The notes below the pieces were generated by a model. That model searched no databases. It was given only the letters and a program-made list of their open reading frames with translations, and had not been told where the DNA came from. Shown piece by piece: positions 55,735-64,000 of a stretch of DNA of 64,000 nucleotides; position 1 is the first letter of the stretch, and every line of letters begins with the position of its first letter. Source of the DNA: an uncultured Selenomonadales bacterium (GTDB lineage: Bacteria > Bacillota > Negativicutes > Selenomonadales > Selenomonadaceae); the NCBI GenBank assembly GCA_900321035.1, contig ONUH01000001.1, positions 310,001-374,000 of the forward strand, written 5' to 3'. The position numbers and the translations under genes are program-made.

Positions 55735-56532
55735 TTACAACCTGCCGACCTCGTTCACCGAATGGTCGAGCATCGTATCCTGCGTCGTGACCGCCTTGGA
55801 ATTTGCCTCGTAAATGCGGTAATTCGTAATCAAATCCACCATCTCGTTGACCACGTTCGCGTTGGAGCGCTCCAAAACGCCCTGCTGGATCGCCCCCGTA
55901 GCCGGCTGCGGCTCCGCGCCTGCCTGCGGATAAAAGAGACTGTCGCCCTGTTTCAGGAGCGCCCGCGGATCGCCGTCGAACTCCACAAAGCCCAGCATGC
56001 CGAGCTGCGCGCCGTCGGCGTAAACGCCGCCTTCCGCCGTCACCATGATATTCGCCGCGTTCTCCGGAATATTGATCGGGCGTCCCTGCCGGGAAAGAAC
56101 AGCCCGCCCATCGGAATTCACAAGATCGCCGTTCACCGCGCGGTAAAAATTCCCGTTTCTCGTATAGCGCGGCCCCTCCGGCGTGTCAATGACAAAAAAA
56201 CCGTTCCCGCTGATAGCCAAATCGAGGGGATTGCCCGTCGTCATGAAATTCCCCGGCGCATGATCGACAGCGATCTCGTCCGTGTAAGAACCGAGCCCCA
56301 GCGTCCCCACCGCGGGCGGGCGCCGATCAAGGGAAAATCCCTTGAAATCCGTTACCTTGATCGGCATATCGTCGTTGATGCGCCGAATCAGCATCGGGCG
56401 AAACTCCGCGTCAAGCGCCCGGTCGCGTTTATACCCGGTCGTATTCGCGTTCGCCAGATTGTTCGCAATGACCCCCGTACGGTTCTCCTGCGTCATCATG
56501 CCGGCAGCCGCCGTATAAAGCCCACGCCACAT
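55735..56532 (-). CDS. flgF: Flagellar proximal rod protein FlgF (FlhO-like)
   Basis: The 265-residue rod protein has MWRGLYTAAAGMMTQENR, IANNLANANTTGYKRD, ISGNGFFVI and the C-terminal EMVDLITNYRIYEANSKAVTT. It follows mbl by 16 bp, matching the mbl-flhO-flhP order of Bacillus, where these are the FlgF/FlgG homologues. Confidence 0.93.
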   Translation of the reverse strand: MWRGLYTAAAGMMTQENRTGVIANNLANANTTGYKRDRALDAEFRPMLIRRINDDMPIKVTDFKGFSLDRRPPAVGTLGLGSYTDEIAVDHAPGNFMTTGNPLDLAISGNGFFVIDTPEGPRYTRNGNFYRAVNGDLVNSDGRAVLSRQGRPINIPENAANIMVTAEGGVYADGAQLGMLGFVEFDGDPRALLKQGDSLFYPQAGAEPQPATGAIQQGVLERSNANVVNEMVDLITNYRIYEANSKAVTTQDTMLDHSVNEVGRL

Positions 56533-56548
56533 ACAGTTTCACCTCGTT

Positions 56549-57592
<1,044 letters not shown>

Positions 57593-57638
57593 CTATCCGA
57601 GGCACAGAATTCTCCTATGATAGAACTTATCTATATTT

Positions 57639-57667
57639 ACTATAAAACTGCAAATCCCATTTGTCAA
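57639..57667 (-). promoter_or_regulatory. Promoter of mbl-flgF
   Basis: TTGACA, 17 bp, TATAGT on the minus strand, about 65 bp before the start. Confidence 0.9.
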
Positions 57668-57731
57668 TGCATCTGGAAGTCCCGTCCGTATTTTTCAAAG
57701 GATTTCAGTCCCAAAAATTTCTGAGATAAGA

Positions 57732-57750
57732 AAGTAAGAAATTCTTACTT
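57732..57750. promoter_or_regulatory. Perfect 9-1-9 palindrome upstream of the mbl promoter
   Basis: AAGTAAGAA, A, TTCTTACTT. It lies about 65 bp upstream of the mbl -35, in the 302-bp gap between the tadG-like gene and mbl. It is not followed by a T-run on either strand long enough for a terminator, so an operator is the simplest idea. The rest of the gap shows only the mbl promoter and the tadG-side terminator. Confidence 0.4.
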
Positions 57751-57821
57751 TATTGCCTCAGCTTTCTTCATCCCCTTCAAACCCGCGTCCCCCTTGCCCT
57801 CTTTTTTGCATGTGCGCACAA

Positions 57822-57857
57822 AGAAAAACTTCCGCACAATTTCTACTGTGCGGAAGC
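57822..57857 (-). terminator. Terminator after the tadG-like gene
   Basis: CTTCCGCACA and TGTGCGGAAG pair perfectly around an 8-nt loop, then TTTTTCTTT on the minus strand. Confidence 0.92.
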
Positions 57858-57876
57858 CAATTACAAAATTGTCTTA

Positions 57877-59769
57877 TCATTGAATTACCGACGAATAATA
57901 TTTCGCGTCTGTGAAATCCTCATAACGATTAAACGCTACCATGTACTCGTCCGTATAATATCTTTTCTCGTAATCGTAAATATCTTTCGATCTGTCCCTG
58001 ACAATGGTACTCATGGCAGGCAGCGAGACCGTTTCGGTCTCAAGGACGCTCTTCGCGCCGGAGGGATGCCAATCGCTGGCGTCAATCTCCCGGGCGGCGA
58101 TAAAGCCGTAAATTATCCCCGTTCCTTTAATGATAACTTTGCTATGGGGAGCAAAAATGGTGCCGTAAAACACACACTCGGAGTCGATATTCACCTCGAT
58201 TGGCCCCGACGTCCAAAGCGCAGATTTCACCATATGCTTTGCTGTAAGATATGCACTGTCGCCTAAATACTTTCGACTTGGATTGCCCAAAAGCAACGGC
58301 TCAATGTTGCCCTGAATTTGTGCCGGCTCAATCTTCCACTCCGAATTGTCCGAAAACATGCTCTTTTCCAAAGTGGTATTCTCCGTCGCAATCCACGGGG
58401 CGTCTTCCACATCCGTTTTTCCCGGCGCCAGTTTTCCGCGCAGCGGGTCCGGTCCGTCATAGGCAAGCACAAACGGTCTGGCAGCTTTATTGCTGACCGT
58501 GATTTTTCCATCACTTATACCCACTCCAAGCTCTTTTCGCGTCGCCTTTGCATCAATAAAGACGCCATGCACTGGCATGAGCCCCTGTGTCCCGATACGG
58601 ATAGGCTCGCTTTCCAGCCGTGCATAAAGAGGAACGGTAAACGAGTTTTCATCTACCGTATTTCTGCTTGTTCCCGTCATATAATTGACGATGATTTTGG
58701 TGAATCTATCCCTTGCGCCAGTTCTTTGAATATCAGTTCCAGGGATTTTACCGGTATTAGTAATATGATCCCGATTCAGATAAAGGGCGAATATCTCCCC
58801 TGCATCCGTATAAGTGACGCCCTCATTATTTTGTATCACAAAAACCTTTGTCGTCGCTCGTTCTTTGAGCTTCGATTCTGTGCCTCCCGTGGCGTAAATA
58901 GGAGCAGCGCAAATGCCGCCGTCTGTCGGTTCCTTGTACCCGATAATGAATCCGTTTTCATCGGTGTGCGCTCGCTGCGTTTCGTCTGTTCCTAAATACA
59001 GCAACTTTGGCGCTACACCTGTAGTGACATAATATCTGTTCACTTTTTCGCCAAACCCTACGTTGCCCGTCGTCGTCTTGCTGCTGTCCTTCAAATCCGT
59101 AATCGTGAATGCCTTGCTTTGTTTGGTATTGACAAGACTTTCCCATATTTGATTGGGCGCAAGCATCGCCAGCCGCTCGCCGACTCCTTCCAACCGCTTC
59201 CCCCAGGTTTCATTCTCCGCAGACCCGTCCATCAGCGCCAACGCAGACACCTTCACAGTCAGCGAATCCACCCCGAAAATGCGCGCGAAAAACGTCTGGA
59301 TGGTGTCCTCCAAATCGACCCGGCAATAACGGTGCGTCGTCGTAGTGCTCTGCGTGACGCCGTTTTCCGTTTTCTCTTCCGTTACCTCTTCGCTCCACAC
59401 TTTGTTGTCTTTTATGTCCAAATTGCCATAGTTGTTTGTGACATAATCCTGCGCCTGGCTGCGTACCGTTCTGGAAGCAGAAACCGCCTTGTCGTTCTCC
59501 ACAAGCGTGACGAGACGCCCTTTGCTCAACGTCGGCGCGGCTACGGCGCCGGCGCTGTTCGCGGCAATCTCTTCCTCCGTATATTTTGCAACGCCTGCCA
59601 GCGCGGCGGCGTCGGCGGCGTTCTGGAGACGGGAGCGGTGCTGATAGTAGTTTCCGAAATCCACGGAAAACGCGACGAACATCATCAAAAACCACAGCGT
59701 CAGCGCTGTGAACACGATGAACGCGCCTTGCTGCCCGCCTGCCGTTCCTTTTTTCCATCGCAGCTTCAT
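57877..59769 (-). CDS. TadG-like Tad-pilus assembly protein with C-terminal beta-rich domain
   Basis: The 630-residue protein opens like TadG: basic start, then GAFIVFTALTLWFLMMFVAFSVDFGNYYQHRSRLQNAADAAALAG split across a membrane segment and the conserved Asp-rich turn. The long extracytoplasmic part ends with CVFYGTIFAPHSKVIIKG and GIIYGFIAAREID, a repeated strand pattern seen in PilX-like or polymer-forming modules. It probably links the pilus to the envelope. The ATG at 59769 has GGAGG upstream. It has its own promoter, apart from the other tad genes. Confidence 0.75.
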   Translation of the reverse strand: MKLRWKKGTAGGQQGAFIVFTALTLWFLMMFVAFSVDFGNYYQHRSRLQNAADAAALAGVAKYTEEEIAANSAGAVAAPTLSKGRLVTLVENDKAVSASRTVRSQAQDYVTNNYGNLDIKDNKVWSEEVTEEKTENGVTQSTTTTHRYCRVDLEDTIQTFFARIFGVDSLTVKVSALALMDGSAENETWGKRLEGVGERLAMLAPNQIWESLVNTKQSKAFTITDLKDSSKTTTGNVGFGEKVNRYYVTTGVAPKLLYLGTDETQRAHTDENGFIIGYKEPTDGGICAAPIYATGGTESKLKERATTKVFVIQNNEGVTYTDAGEIFALYLNRDHITNTGKIPGTDIQRTGARDRFTKIIVNYMTGTSRNTVDENSFTVPLYARLESEPIRIGTQGLMPVHGVFIDAKATRKELGVGISDGKITVSNKAARPFVLAYDGPDPLRGKLAPGKTDVEDAPWIATENTTLEKSMFSDNSEWKIEPAQIQGNIEPLLLGNPSRKYLGDSAYLTAKHMVKSALWTSGPIEVNIDSECVFYGTIFAPHSKVIIKGTGIIYGFIAAREIDASDWHPSGAKSVLETETVSLPAMSTIVRDRSKDIYDYEKRYYTDEYMVAFNRYEDFTDAKYYSSVIQ

Positions 59770-59796
59770 TGAACTCGCCTCCAAAAATATGCCTGT

Positions 59797-59825
59797 ACTA
59801 TATAGATATGCTTAAATCTCGCCAA
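59797..59825 (-). promoter_or_regulatory. Promoter of the tadG-like gene
   Basis: TTGGCG, 17 bp, TATAGT on the minus strand, about 28 bp before the start codon. Confidence 0.65.
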
Positions 59826-59924
59826 ATCTTAACCCGCGAAAACGGGCTAAAGCTTAAACTGTCTTAGCCTTGAGCGCGGGATAAATTACCATTTGCATAA
59901 TCACAAATCGCACGTCGCGGCATC

Positions 59925-60010
59925 TTGGCTCCGCAGAGCCTTTCAGGGGTTTCAAAAGGGGGCGTAGCTCCCTTTGTGGGGAGGGCTGGAGGGGAGACGC
60001 CCCTCCAGAT
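59925..60010. repeat. GC-rich multi-hairpin intergenic segment
   Basis: Within 86 bp there are three short inverted repeats: GGCTC/GAGCC near 59926, AAGGG/TCCCTT near 59956 and TGGAGGGG/CCCCTCCA near 59988. The last abuts the DUF192 stop and could end that transcript. The style resembles dispersed intergenic repeats of anaerobic Firmicutes; no frame is convincing. Confidence 0.45.
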
Positions 60011-60424
60011 TTATATCGCGCGCTGTATTTCTTCTAAAATGCTCCCTACCTCTATTCCCATACGCTCCGCTTCGCCCATTCCCATTTCCAGCGCCGCATC
60101 CGCTTCTGTGCAAACGCCGAGACCGGTCCACGGACGAAGGCCGCGGGCAACTTTGACTACCTGCCAGCCTTCGCCGTCCTCCTGCCTCTTCACAAAAGCG
60201 ACGTCAATGGAGAAACGCATGAAACACATATGCACGCTGGAACAAGGACGAAGGAGCAGCGCGTGGGACGACGCTATATTTTTTCGTCCCATCAGGCCAA
60301 GAAGTCGCCGCCCAAATGTATCCGCAATCTCTACATACCAAAGGGGAGCGCCTTCCGACGCTCCCCTCGCCTTCCATATTGCCGCCTGTCTTTCCACGAG
60401 GAAGCGCCCCTTTCCGCCCTGCAT
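60011..60424 (-). CDS. DUF192 family protein
   Basis: The 137-residue protein fits DUF192: IADTFGRRLLGLMGRKNI, SSVHMCFMRFSIDVAFV and VKVARGLRPWTGL. Function unknown; many relatives are exported but no signal peptide is seen here. It begins 9 bp after tadC, so it travels with the tad operon, and similar DUF192 genes near tad loci would suggest a pilus link. Confidence 0.85.
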   Translation of the reverse strand: MQGGKGRFLVERQAAIWKARGASEGAPLWYVEIADTFGRRLLGLMGRKNIASSHALLLRPCSSVHMCFMRFSIDVAFVKRQEDGEGWQVVKVARGLRPWTGLGVCTEADAALEMGMGEAERMGIEVGSILEEIQRAI

Positions 60425-60433
60425 GCCCGCCTG

Positions 60434-61363
60434 TCACATATTCTTCAGCAGGAACAGGAGCGTCGGCAGAAGCACGATGACGAACAGCGCCGGAAAAATG
60501 AACAGCACCAGCGGGAACACGATCTTGACCGGAGCGCGCAGGGCCTCCGCTTTCGCGGATTGGCGGCGGCGCTCCCGCATATTATCCGCCTGAATAACCA
60601 GCGTGTTGGCGATGCTGGTGCCGAGGCGCTCCGCCTGTATGATGGCCGTCGTAAAGAGATAGACCTCCTGCACGTCGCATCGGCGCGCCATTTGCTGGAG
60701 CGACCGTTTCCGCATCATACCCATGCGCACGTCGCGCTGCATGCGCTGACATTCTTCAATGAACGGTCCTTTCATGCGGTCCACGATTTTCGCAATCCCG
60801 CTGTCGAAGGACAATCCTGCCTGCACGCTGACGCAAAGCAAATCAAGAAACTCCGGGAGCTGGCGCAAAATCTGCTTCTGCCGCTCGCGGATGATCGAGT
60901 TCAAAAGAGCAAAGGGGAGAAGCGCCCCCACGACGCCGCCCAACACCAGCAGAGCCGCCCGCTGGATAAACGGCAAATCGGCATCCGATAAAAGGAAGAA
61001 CGCAATGAGCAAACACGCGGCTACGGACAGCACCCAGCCGCAGACAAAAGCGGTGACACTCCAAACGCCCTGCTTGCCGGCCAGCATGATGCGCCGCTCC
61101 AACTGGTCGTGGATGCTCTTTGGAGCAAGCGAGGTCAACGTTTCGGTGACCGAGCGGAAAAAGGGAGTGATCGTACGCTCCACAAAAGGAATGTCCGCAA
61201 GGTTTTTCGCTGTCTCGCGTTCCGCCTGCACCTGCGAGCCGTATTTGAGTTTACGCAATCGCTGGTGCATTTGCGTGTCAGGCACTATCTGCGTCTTTAT
61301 TAAGAAATAGAGCAGCAGAAAGATAGCGAGCGCGCCCGCTGCGGAAATCACCAGTACCAACAT
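60434..61363 (-). CDS. tadC: Tad-pilus inner-membrane protein TadC
   Basis: The 309-residue protein has the type II secretion F layout with membrane segments at both ends and in the middle. Family blocks are LRQLPEFLDLLCVSVQAGLSFD split over the first T2SF helix, ERLGTSIANTLVIQADNMRERRR, and the C-terminal KIVFPLVLFIFPALFVI. It forms the pilus platform with TadB. It follows tadA by 16 bp. Confidence 0.9.
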   Translation of the reverse strand: MLVLVISAAGALAIFLLLYFLIKTQIVPDTQMHQRLRKLKYGSQVQAERETAKNLADIPFVERTITPFFRSVTETLTSLAPKSIHDQLERRIMLAGKQGVWSVTAFVCGWVLSVAACLLIAFFLLSDADLPFIQRAALLVLGGVVGALLPFALLNSIIRERQKQILRQLPEFLDLLCVSVQAGLSFDSGIAKIVDRMKGPFIEECQRMQRDVRMGMMRKRSLQQMARRCDVQEVYLFTTAIIQAERLGTSIANTLVIQADNMRERRRQSAKAEALRAPVKIVFPLVLFIFPALFVIVLLPTLLFLLKNM

Positions 61364-61379
61364 ACGCTATCTGCTCTCC

Positions 61380-62771
61380 TTACATAGAATCCATATCGGC
61401 CTGCGCCGGATTGCCGAAGGAGCTCTTCGGAACCTGTACGCCGTGCAGCCGGAATTTTTCCAAGAAGCCGGGCTGCAAACCTGTGGATACGAAAGTCCCC
61501 ACCGATTTCCCGCTTTCGTCGATATGGGACTGCTCATAGCGGAAAAGATCCTGCAGGACGATGGTGTCGCCCTCCATTTTCTGCACCTCGGTAATATAGG
61601 TTATCTTCCGGCTGCCGTCCTGGATGCGGGACTGCTGGATGATGAGGTCGATGGCCGAGGAAATCTGCTCGCGAATTGCCCGCACAGGGAAATCCATACC
61701 TGCCATCAGCACCATCGTCTCAAGACGCGACAGCGCGTCTCTCGGGCTGTTGGCATGAGCCGTGGTCAGGGAACCGTCATGGCCCGTATTCATGGCCTGC
61801 AGCATATCGAGAGCTTCGCCGGAACGAACCTCGCCCACGATGATGCGGTCCGGACGCATACGAAGCGCGTTCCGCACCAAATCGCGAATGGTAATCTCGC
61901 CCTTGCCTTCGATATTCGACGGGCGCGCCTCCAGCGTCACCACATGCTGCTGCTGGAGCCGAAGCTCCGCCGCGTCCTCGATGGTCACAATGCGTTCGTC
62001 ATCCGGGATGAACGACGAAAGCACGTTCAGCGTCGTCGTCTTACCGGAGCCGGTGCCGCCGGAAACGAGGATATTGAGCCGCGCCTTGACGCAGGCGCGA
62101 AGGAATTCCGCCATGTCTTCGCTCATGGAGCCGAATCCGATGAGATTATCCACGGACAGCGCCGTCTTGGAGAATTTACGGATGGTCACGCAGGGCCCCA
62201 CCAGCGAAAGGGGATGGATGATGATGTTGACGCGGGATCCGTCGGCCAGGCGCGCGTCCACCAAAGGCGACGCCTCGTCCACACGACGGCCCAGCGGGCT
62301 CAATATGCGTTCGATGATGTTCATCAAATGCGCTTCGTCATGGAACTGCACTTTCGTCAGGGACAGCTTGCCCGCGCGCTCCACGAAGATCTGCTTCGGT
62401 CCGTTGATCATGACCTCGGTGATGGTGTCGTCTTTCAGGAGCGGCTCGATCGGTCCCAAGCCCAGCATCTCGTCGCAAATGTCCGCCACGATGCGCGCCC
62501 GGTCGCCCCTCGGCACGGCGAAAGGATTGTCGTCCAGCACTTTGGTACAGTAGGACGTAATCAGCGCCTCTACCTGTTCCCGGGAATTATCGCGTCCGGA
62601 AAGCAGCTGCCGCTCCTCGGCGCTCATCTCGTCCACGATCCGCCGATGGATATCCAGCTTTATCTCCTGATAGGCGTCTTCCGTCGCCTCCGAGCGCCGC
62701 CCGGCAAAAATCGGCCTCTGCCGGGGCTTTTCACCCGCAGGCCGCCCCAGCCGTTCCAACAATGCTGACAT
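61380..62771 (-). CDS. tadA: Tad-pilus ATPase TadA/CpaF
   Basis: The 463-residue hexameric secretion ATPase has the N-terminal helical domain, Walker A SGGTGSGKTTTLN, the Asp box IVTIEDAAEL, Walker B RIIVGEVRSGEAL and the His box TGHDGSLTTAHANS. It powers Flp pilin export and retraction. Length is normal. It follows tadE by 53 bp. Confidence 0.95.
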   Translation of the reverse strand: MSALLERLGRPAGEKPRQRPIFAGRRSEATEDAYQEIKLDIHRRIVDEMSAEERQLLSGRDNSREQVEALITSYCTKVLDDNPFAVPRGDRARIVADICDEMLGLGPIEPLLKDDTITEVMINGPKQIFVERAGKLSLTKVQFHDEAHLMNIIERILSPLGRRVDEASPLVDARLADGSRVNIIIHPLSLVGPCVTIRKFSKTALSVDNLIGFGSMSEDMAEFLRACVKARLNILVSGGTGSGKTTTLNVLSSFIPDDERIVTIEDAAELRLQQQHVVTLEARPSNIEGKGEITIRDLVRNALRMRPDRIIVGEVRSGEALDMLQAMNTGHDGSLTTAHANSPRDALSRLETMVLMAGMDFPVRAIREQISSAIDLIIQQSRIQDGSRKITYITEVQKMEGDTIVLQDLFRYEQSHIDESGKSVGTFVSTGLQPGFLEKFRLHGVQVPKSSFGNPAQADMDSM

Positions 62772-62824
62772 CTATACCCCACTCCATTTCCGCCGCACGG
62801 CGGCAATCCCCATTCGCGACTCCG

Positions 62825-63238
62825 TCACGAGGAAGGCTCCTTGTGCATGGAATAAAAAATTTTATATTGCTCCGGCAATGGCGCCCCCACAAAATCCATG
62901 ACGCCCACGCCCGGAAAACCATGGTTCAAATCCACAGTCACGGTCACCGACACCGACGTGGAACTGTCATCGCCGCCAGCGATGGCAAAACTGCTTGCGC
63001 CCTTCCATTGGTAAAGATTCGTCAAAAGCGCCGGACTGCGCGCCTCTCTCTGAAACTCCGTTACAGCCGCCCCGGCGCCTTCAATGGAAGCATACCGCGC
63101 GCTCTCACGAGCCCAGTTGGAAAGCGTCAGATAGTCCGAATACAGAAGCCCTATATAAATCATTCCCCAAAAAAACAGGAAGAACAGGGGCAGCACCAGA
63201 GCGAATTCCACTATGGCCTGTCCTTTTTGCCTTCTCAA
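62825..63238 (-). CDS. tadE: TadE-like minor pseudopilin
   Basis: The 137-residue protein has the TadE signature QKGQAIVEFALVLPLFFLF with a conserved Glu in the first hydrophobic helix, as in prepilin-peptidase substrates. The start is TTG at 63238, 6 nt after AAGGAGGTG; the frame is open upstream to 63313 but that part covers a stem-loop. It lies between flp and tadA. Confidence 0.88.
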   Translation of the reverse strand: MRRQKGQAIVEFALVLPLFFLFFWGMIYIGLLYSDYLTLSNWARESARYASIEGAGAAVTEFQREARSPALLTNLYQWKGASSFAIAGGDDSSTSVSVTVTVDLNHGFPGVGVMDFVGAPLPEQYKIFYSMHKEPSS

Positions 63239-63298
63239 TGGCTCCACCTCCTTCACGGGAGGACTGCCTCCCGATTTCAGGCGGTCTTCCACATGAGC

Positions 63299-63343
63299 CG
63301 GACAGCCCGCCAATCACGGATGGATTGCGGGCGTGCCCGTCCG
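63299..63343 (-). other. Stem-loop directly after flp
   Basis: CGGAC and GCCCGC pair with GCGGGC and GTCCG around a 15-nt loop. No T-run follows on the minus strand, so it probably protects the flp mRNA or causes weak termination and does not end transcription. Confidence 0.6.
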
Positions 63344-63344
63344 A

Positions 63345-63554
63345 TTATTTCTTCATATTGTCAAAGGACTGGGTAATGTTGGAAAAGACCTCGGAAACCT
63401 TGTCCTTCAGCCCGCCGGCGTTCGTAATCGCCACCGCAATTACCACGACGAAAGCCAAGATCAGCGCATACTCCACGATGCCCTGGCCTTTTTCCCCTAA
63501 ATAACGGCTCAGATAGCGCCCCTTGACATACTCCCACATCGCTTTCACAGCCAT
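63345..63554 (-). CDS. flp: Flp/Fap-type major pilin
   Basis: The 69-residue prepilin has an 18- to 25-residue basic leader, the cleavage/anchor region EKGQGIVEYALIL with the Flp Glu-Tyr pair, one hydrophobic helix and a short polar tail. It is the pilus subunit. The ATG at 63554 has GGGGGAG upstream. A stem-loop follows the stop codon. Confidence 0.93.
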   Translation of the reverse strand: MAVKAMWEYVKGRYLSRYLGEKGQGIVEYALILAFVVVIAVAITNAGGLKDKVSEVFSNITQSFDNMKK

Positions 63555-63610
63555 ATTGTTCTCCCCCTTTTGAAAATATAAATATAATGGCCTTATATTT
63601 AAGCTGACAG

Positions 63611-63633
63611 CTCAAATAACCTCAAATAACCTC
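63611..63633. repeat. Tandem 10-bp repeat upstream of flp
   Basis: CTCAAATAAC occurs twice in a row and begins a third time, overlapping the tadB stop. On the minus strand it forms GAGGTTATTT repeats about 60 bp before flp and could be part of a promoter (TTGAGG, 17 bp, TTAAAT). Confidence 0.5.
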
Positions 63634-64000
63634 ACACTTCGATATCCACGATCCGATGGATGACGAAGAATCCGATGAGTTCCAGCACGAGAGCCACGCC
63701 GATGGCAACGCGCCCGATCTGGTCTTCCAAGAGCGGCGTAAGATACGTCGGATTCAGAATGGAAAGGATCGCCGCCAAAGCCAGCGGCAGCACCGCCAGC
63801 ACCCAGCCGGACGCCCGCCCCTGCGCGGTCAGCGCCAGCACTTCCCGCCGCATACGGATGCGCTCGTTGATGGTGTTGCTGATGGAATCCAAAATCTGGG
63901 CCAGATTTCCGCCCACCTGATGCTGGATCAATACGGCGGTGACGACGAGGGAAAACTCAGAACATCCCACCCGTACGTCCATATCTTCCAACGCTTTCTC
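63632..64000 (-). CDS. tadB: Tad-pilus inner-membrane protein TadB, C-terminal part (cut by window edge)
   Basis: The last 122 codons are present. They show the end of a type II secretion F domain (VVTAVLIQHQVGGNLAQILDS, then NTINERIRMRREVLALTAQGR) and two C-terminal membrane segments. TadB pairs with TadC in the platform. It lies before flp, apart from tadC, which is an unusual order. Confidence 0.88.
   Translation of the reverse strand, partial: EKALEDMDVRVGCSEFSLVVTAVLIQHQVGGNLAQILDSISNTINERIRMRREVLALTAQGRASGWVLAVLPLALAAILSILNPTYLTPLLEDQIGRVAIGVALVLELIGFFVIHRIVDIEV

Noticed and set aside
59925-60010. CRISPR-like repeat segment
   Set aside because: The inverted repeats differ from each other, are not regularly spaced, and there are no spacers or cas genes.

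Overview
The window looks like a chromosomal segment of a flagellated, diderm (outer-membrane-bearing) Firmicute of the class Negativicutes, most likely Selenomonas-like. The gene neighbourhoods are Firmicute-type: frr-uppS-cdsA-dxr-rseP-ispG-proS, dnaX-ybaB-recR-bofA and mbl-flgF-flgG. The flagellar genes nevertheless include FlgI (P-ring), FlgH (L-ring) and FlgA, which only make sense with an outer membrane. The DNA is GC-rich by eye, and all but four protein genes are on the minus strand. No rRNA, phage, IS transposase or CRISPR array was seen.

Reading from low to high coordinates (most transcription runs right to left): 1-1,170 glycolysis (pgk start, gap). 1,438-9,840 a lipid, isoprenoid and translation block (proS, DUF554, ispG, rseP, dxr, cdsA, uppS, a ferredoxin, a small PASTA-like gene, frr). 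9,837-12,444 pyrH, tsf and rpsB, with a consensus parS site just upstream at 12,697. 12,802-17,215 bofA-like, recR, ybaB, dnaX and a divergent FtsZ. 17,281-18,419 a DMT permease and tRNA-Ala. 18,469-24,007 a dTDP-rhamnose cluster (rfbABC) that runs directly into a CX7CX2C radical-SAM RiPP-type maturase, an HExxH protein and two tiny overlapping ORFs. 24,080-29,682 nitroreductase, queF, a PAS/GGDEF/EAL protein, a GT39 glycosyltransferase and murA. 29,931-35,554 two paralogous chemoreceptors around a diguanylate cyclase.

35,720-44,895 holds serA, a plus-strand two-gene operon with a FIST-like protein, an F420-ligase-like protein, a PfkB kinase, a DUF2284/SGNH/alpha-beta-hydrolase operon, and serC with a perfect inverted repeat over its promoter. 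44,999-51,523 holds a bacterial Yellow/MRJP protein, a CheY-CheX-like pair, a SpoIVB-like S55 protein with a lipoyl-fold partner, and an AMIN/NAGPA protein. A MITE-like element lies at 51,600-51,758. 51,823-57,574 is the flagellar rod/ring block (flgJ, flgI, flgH, flgA, flgG, flgF) plus mbl. 57,877-64,000 is a Tad/Flp pilus locus (tadG-like, DUF192, tadC, tadA, tadE, flp, partial tadB).

Several parts fit a surface and motility lifestyle: c-di-GMP turnover enzymes, chemoreceptors, flagellar rod and rings, Tad pilus, rhamnose synthesis and a GT39 transferase. The least explained parts are the radical-SAM/HExxH module, the FIST-like operon, the divergent FtsZ, the S55 protein, the DnaA-box-like cluster before murA and the direct repeats over the pyrH promoter. 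Functional calls come from reading motifs; no database search was run.
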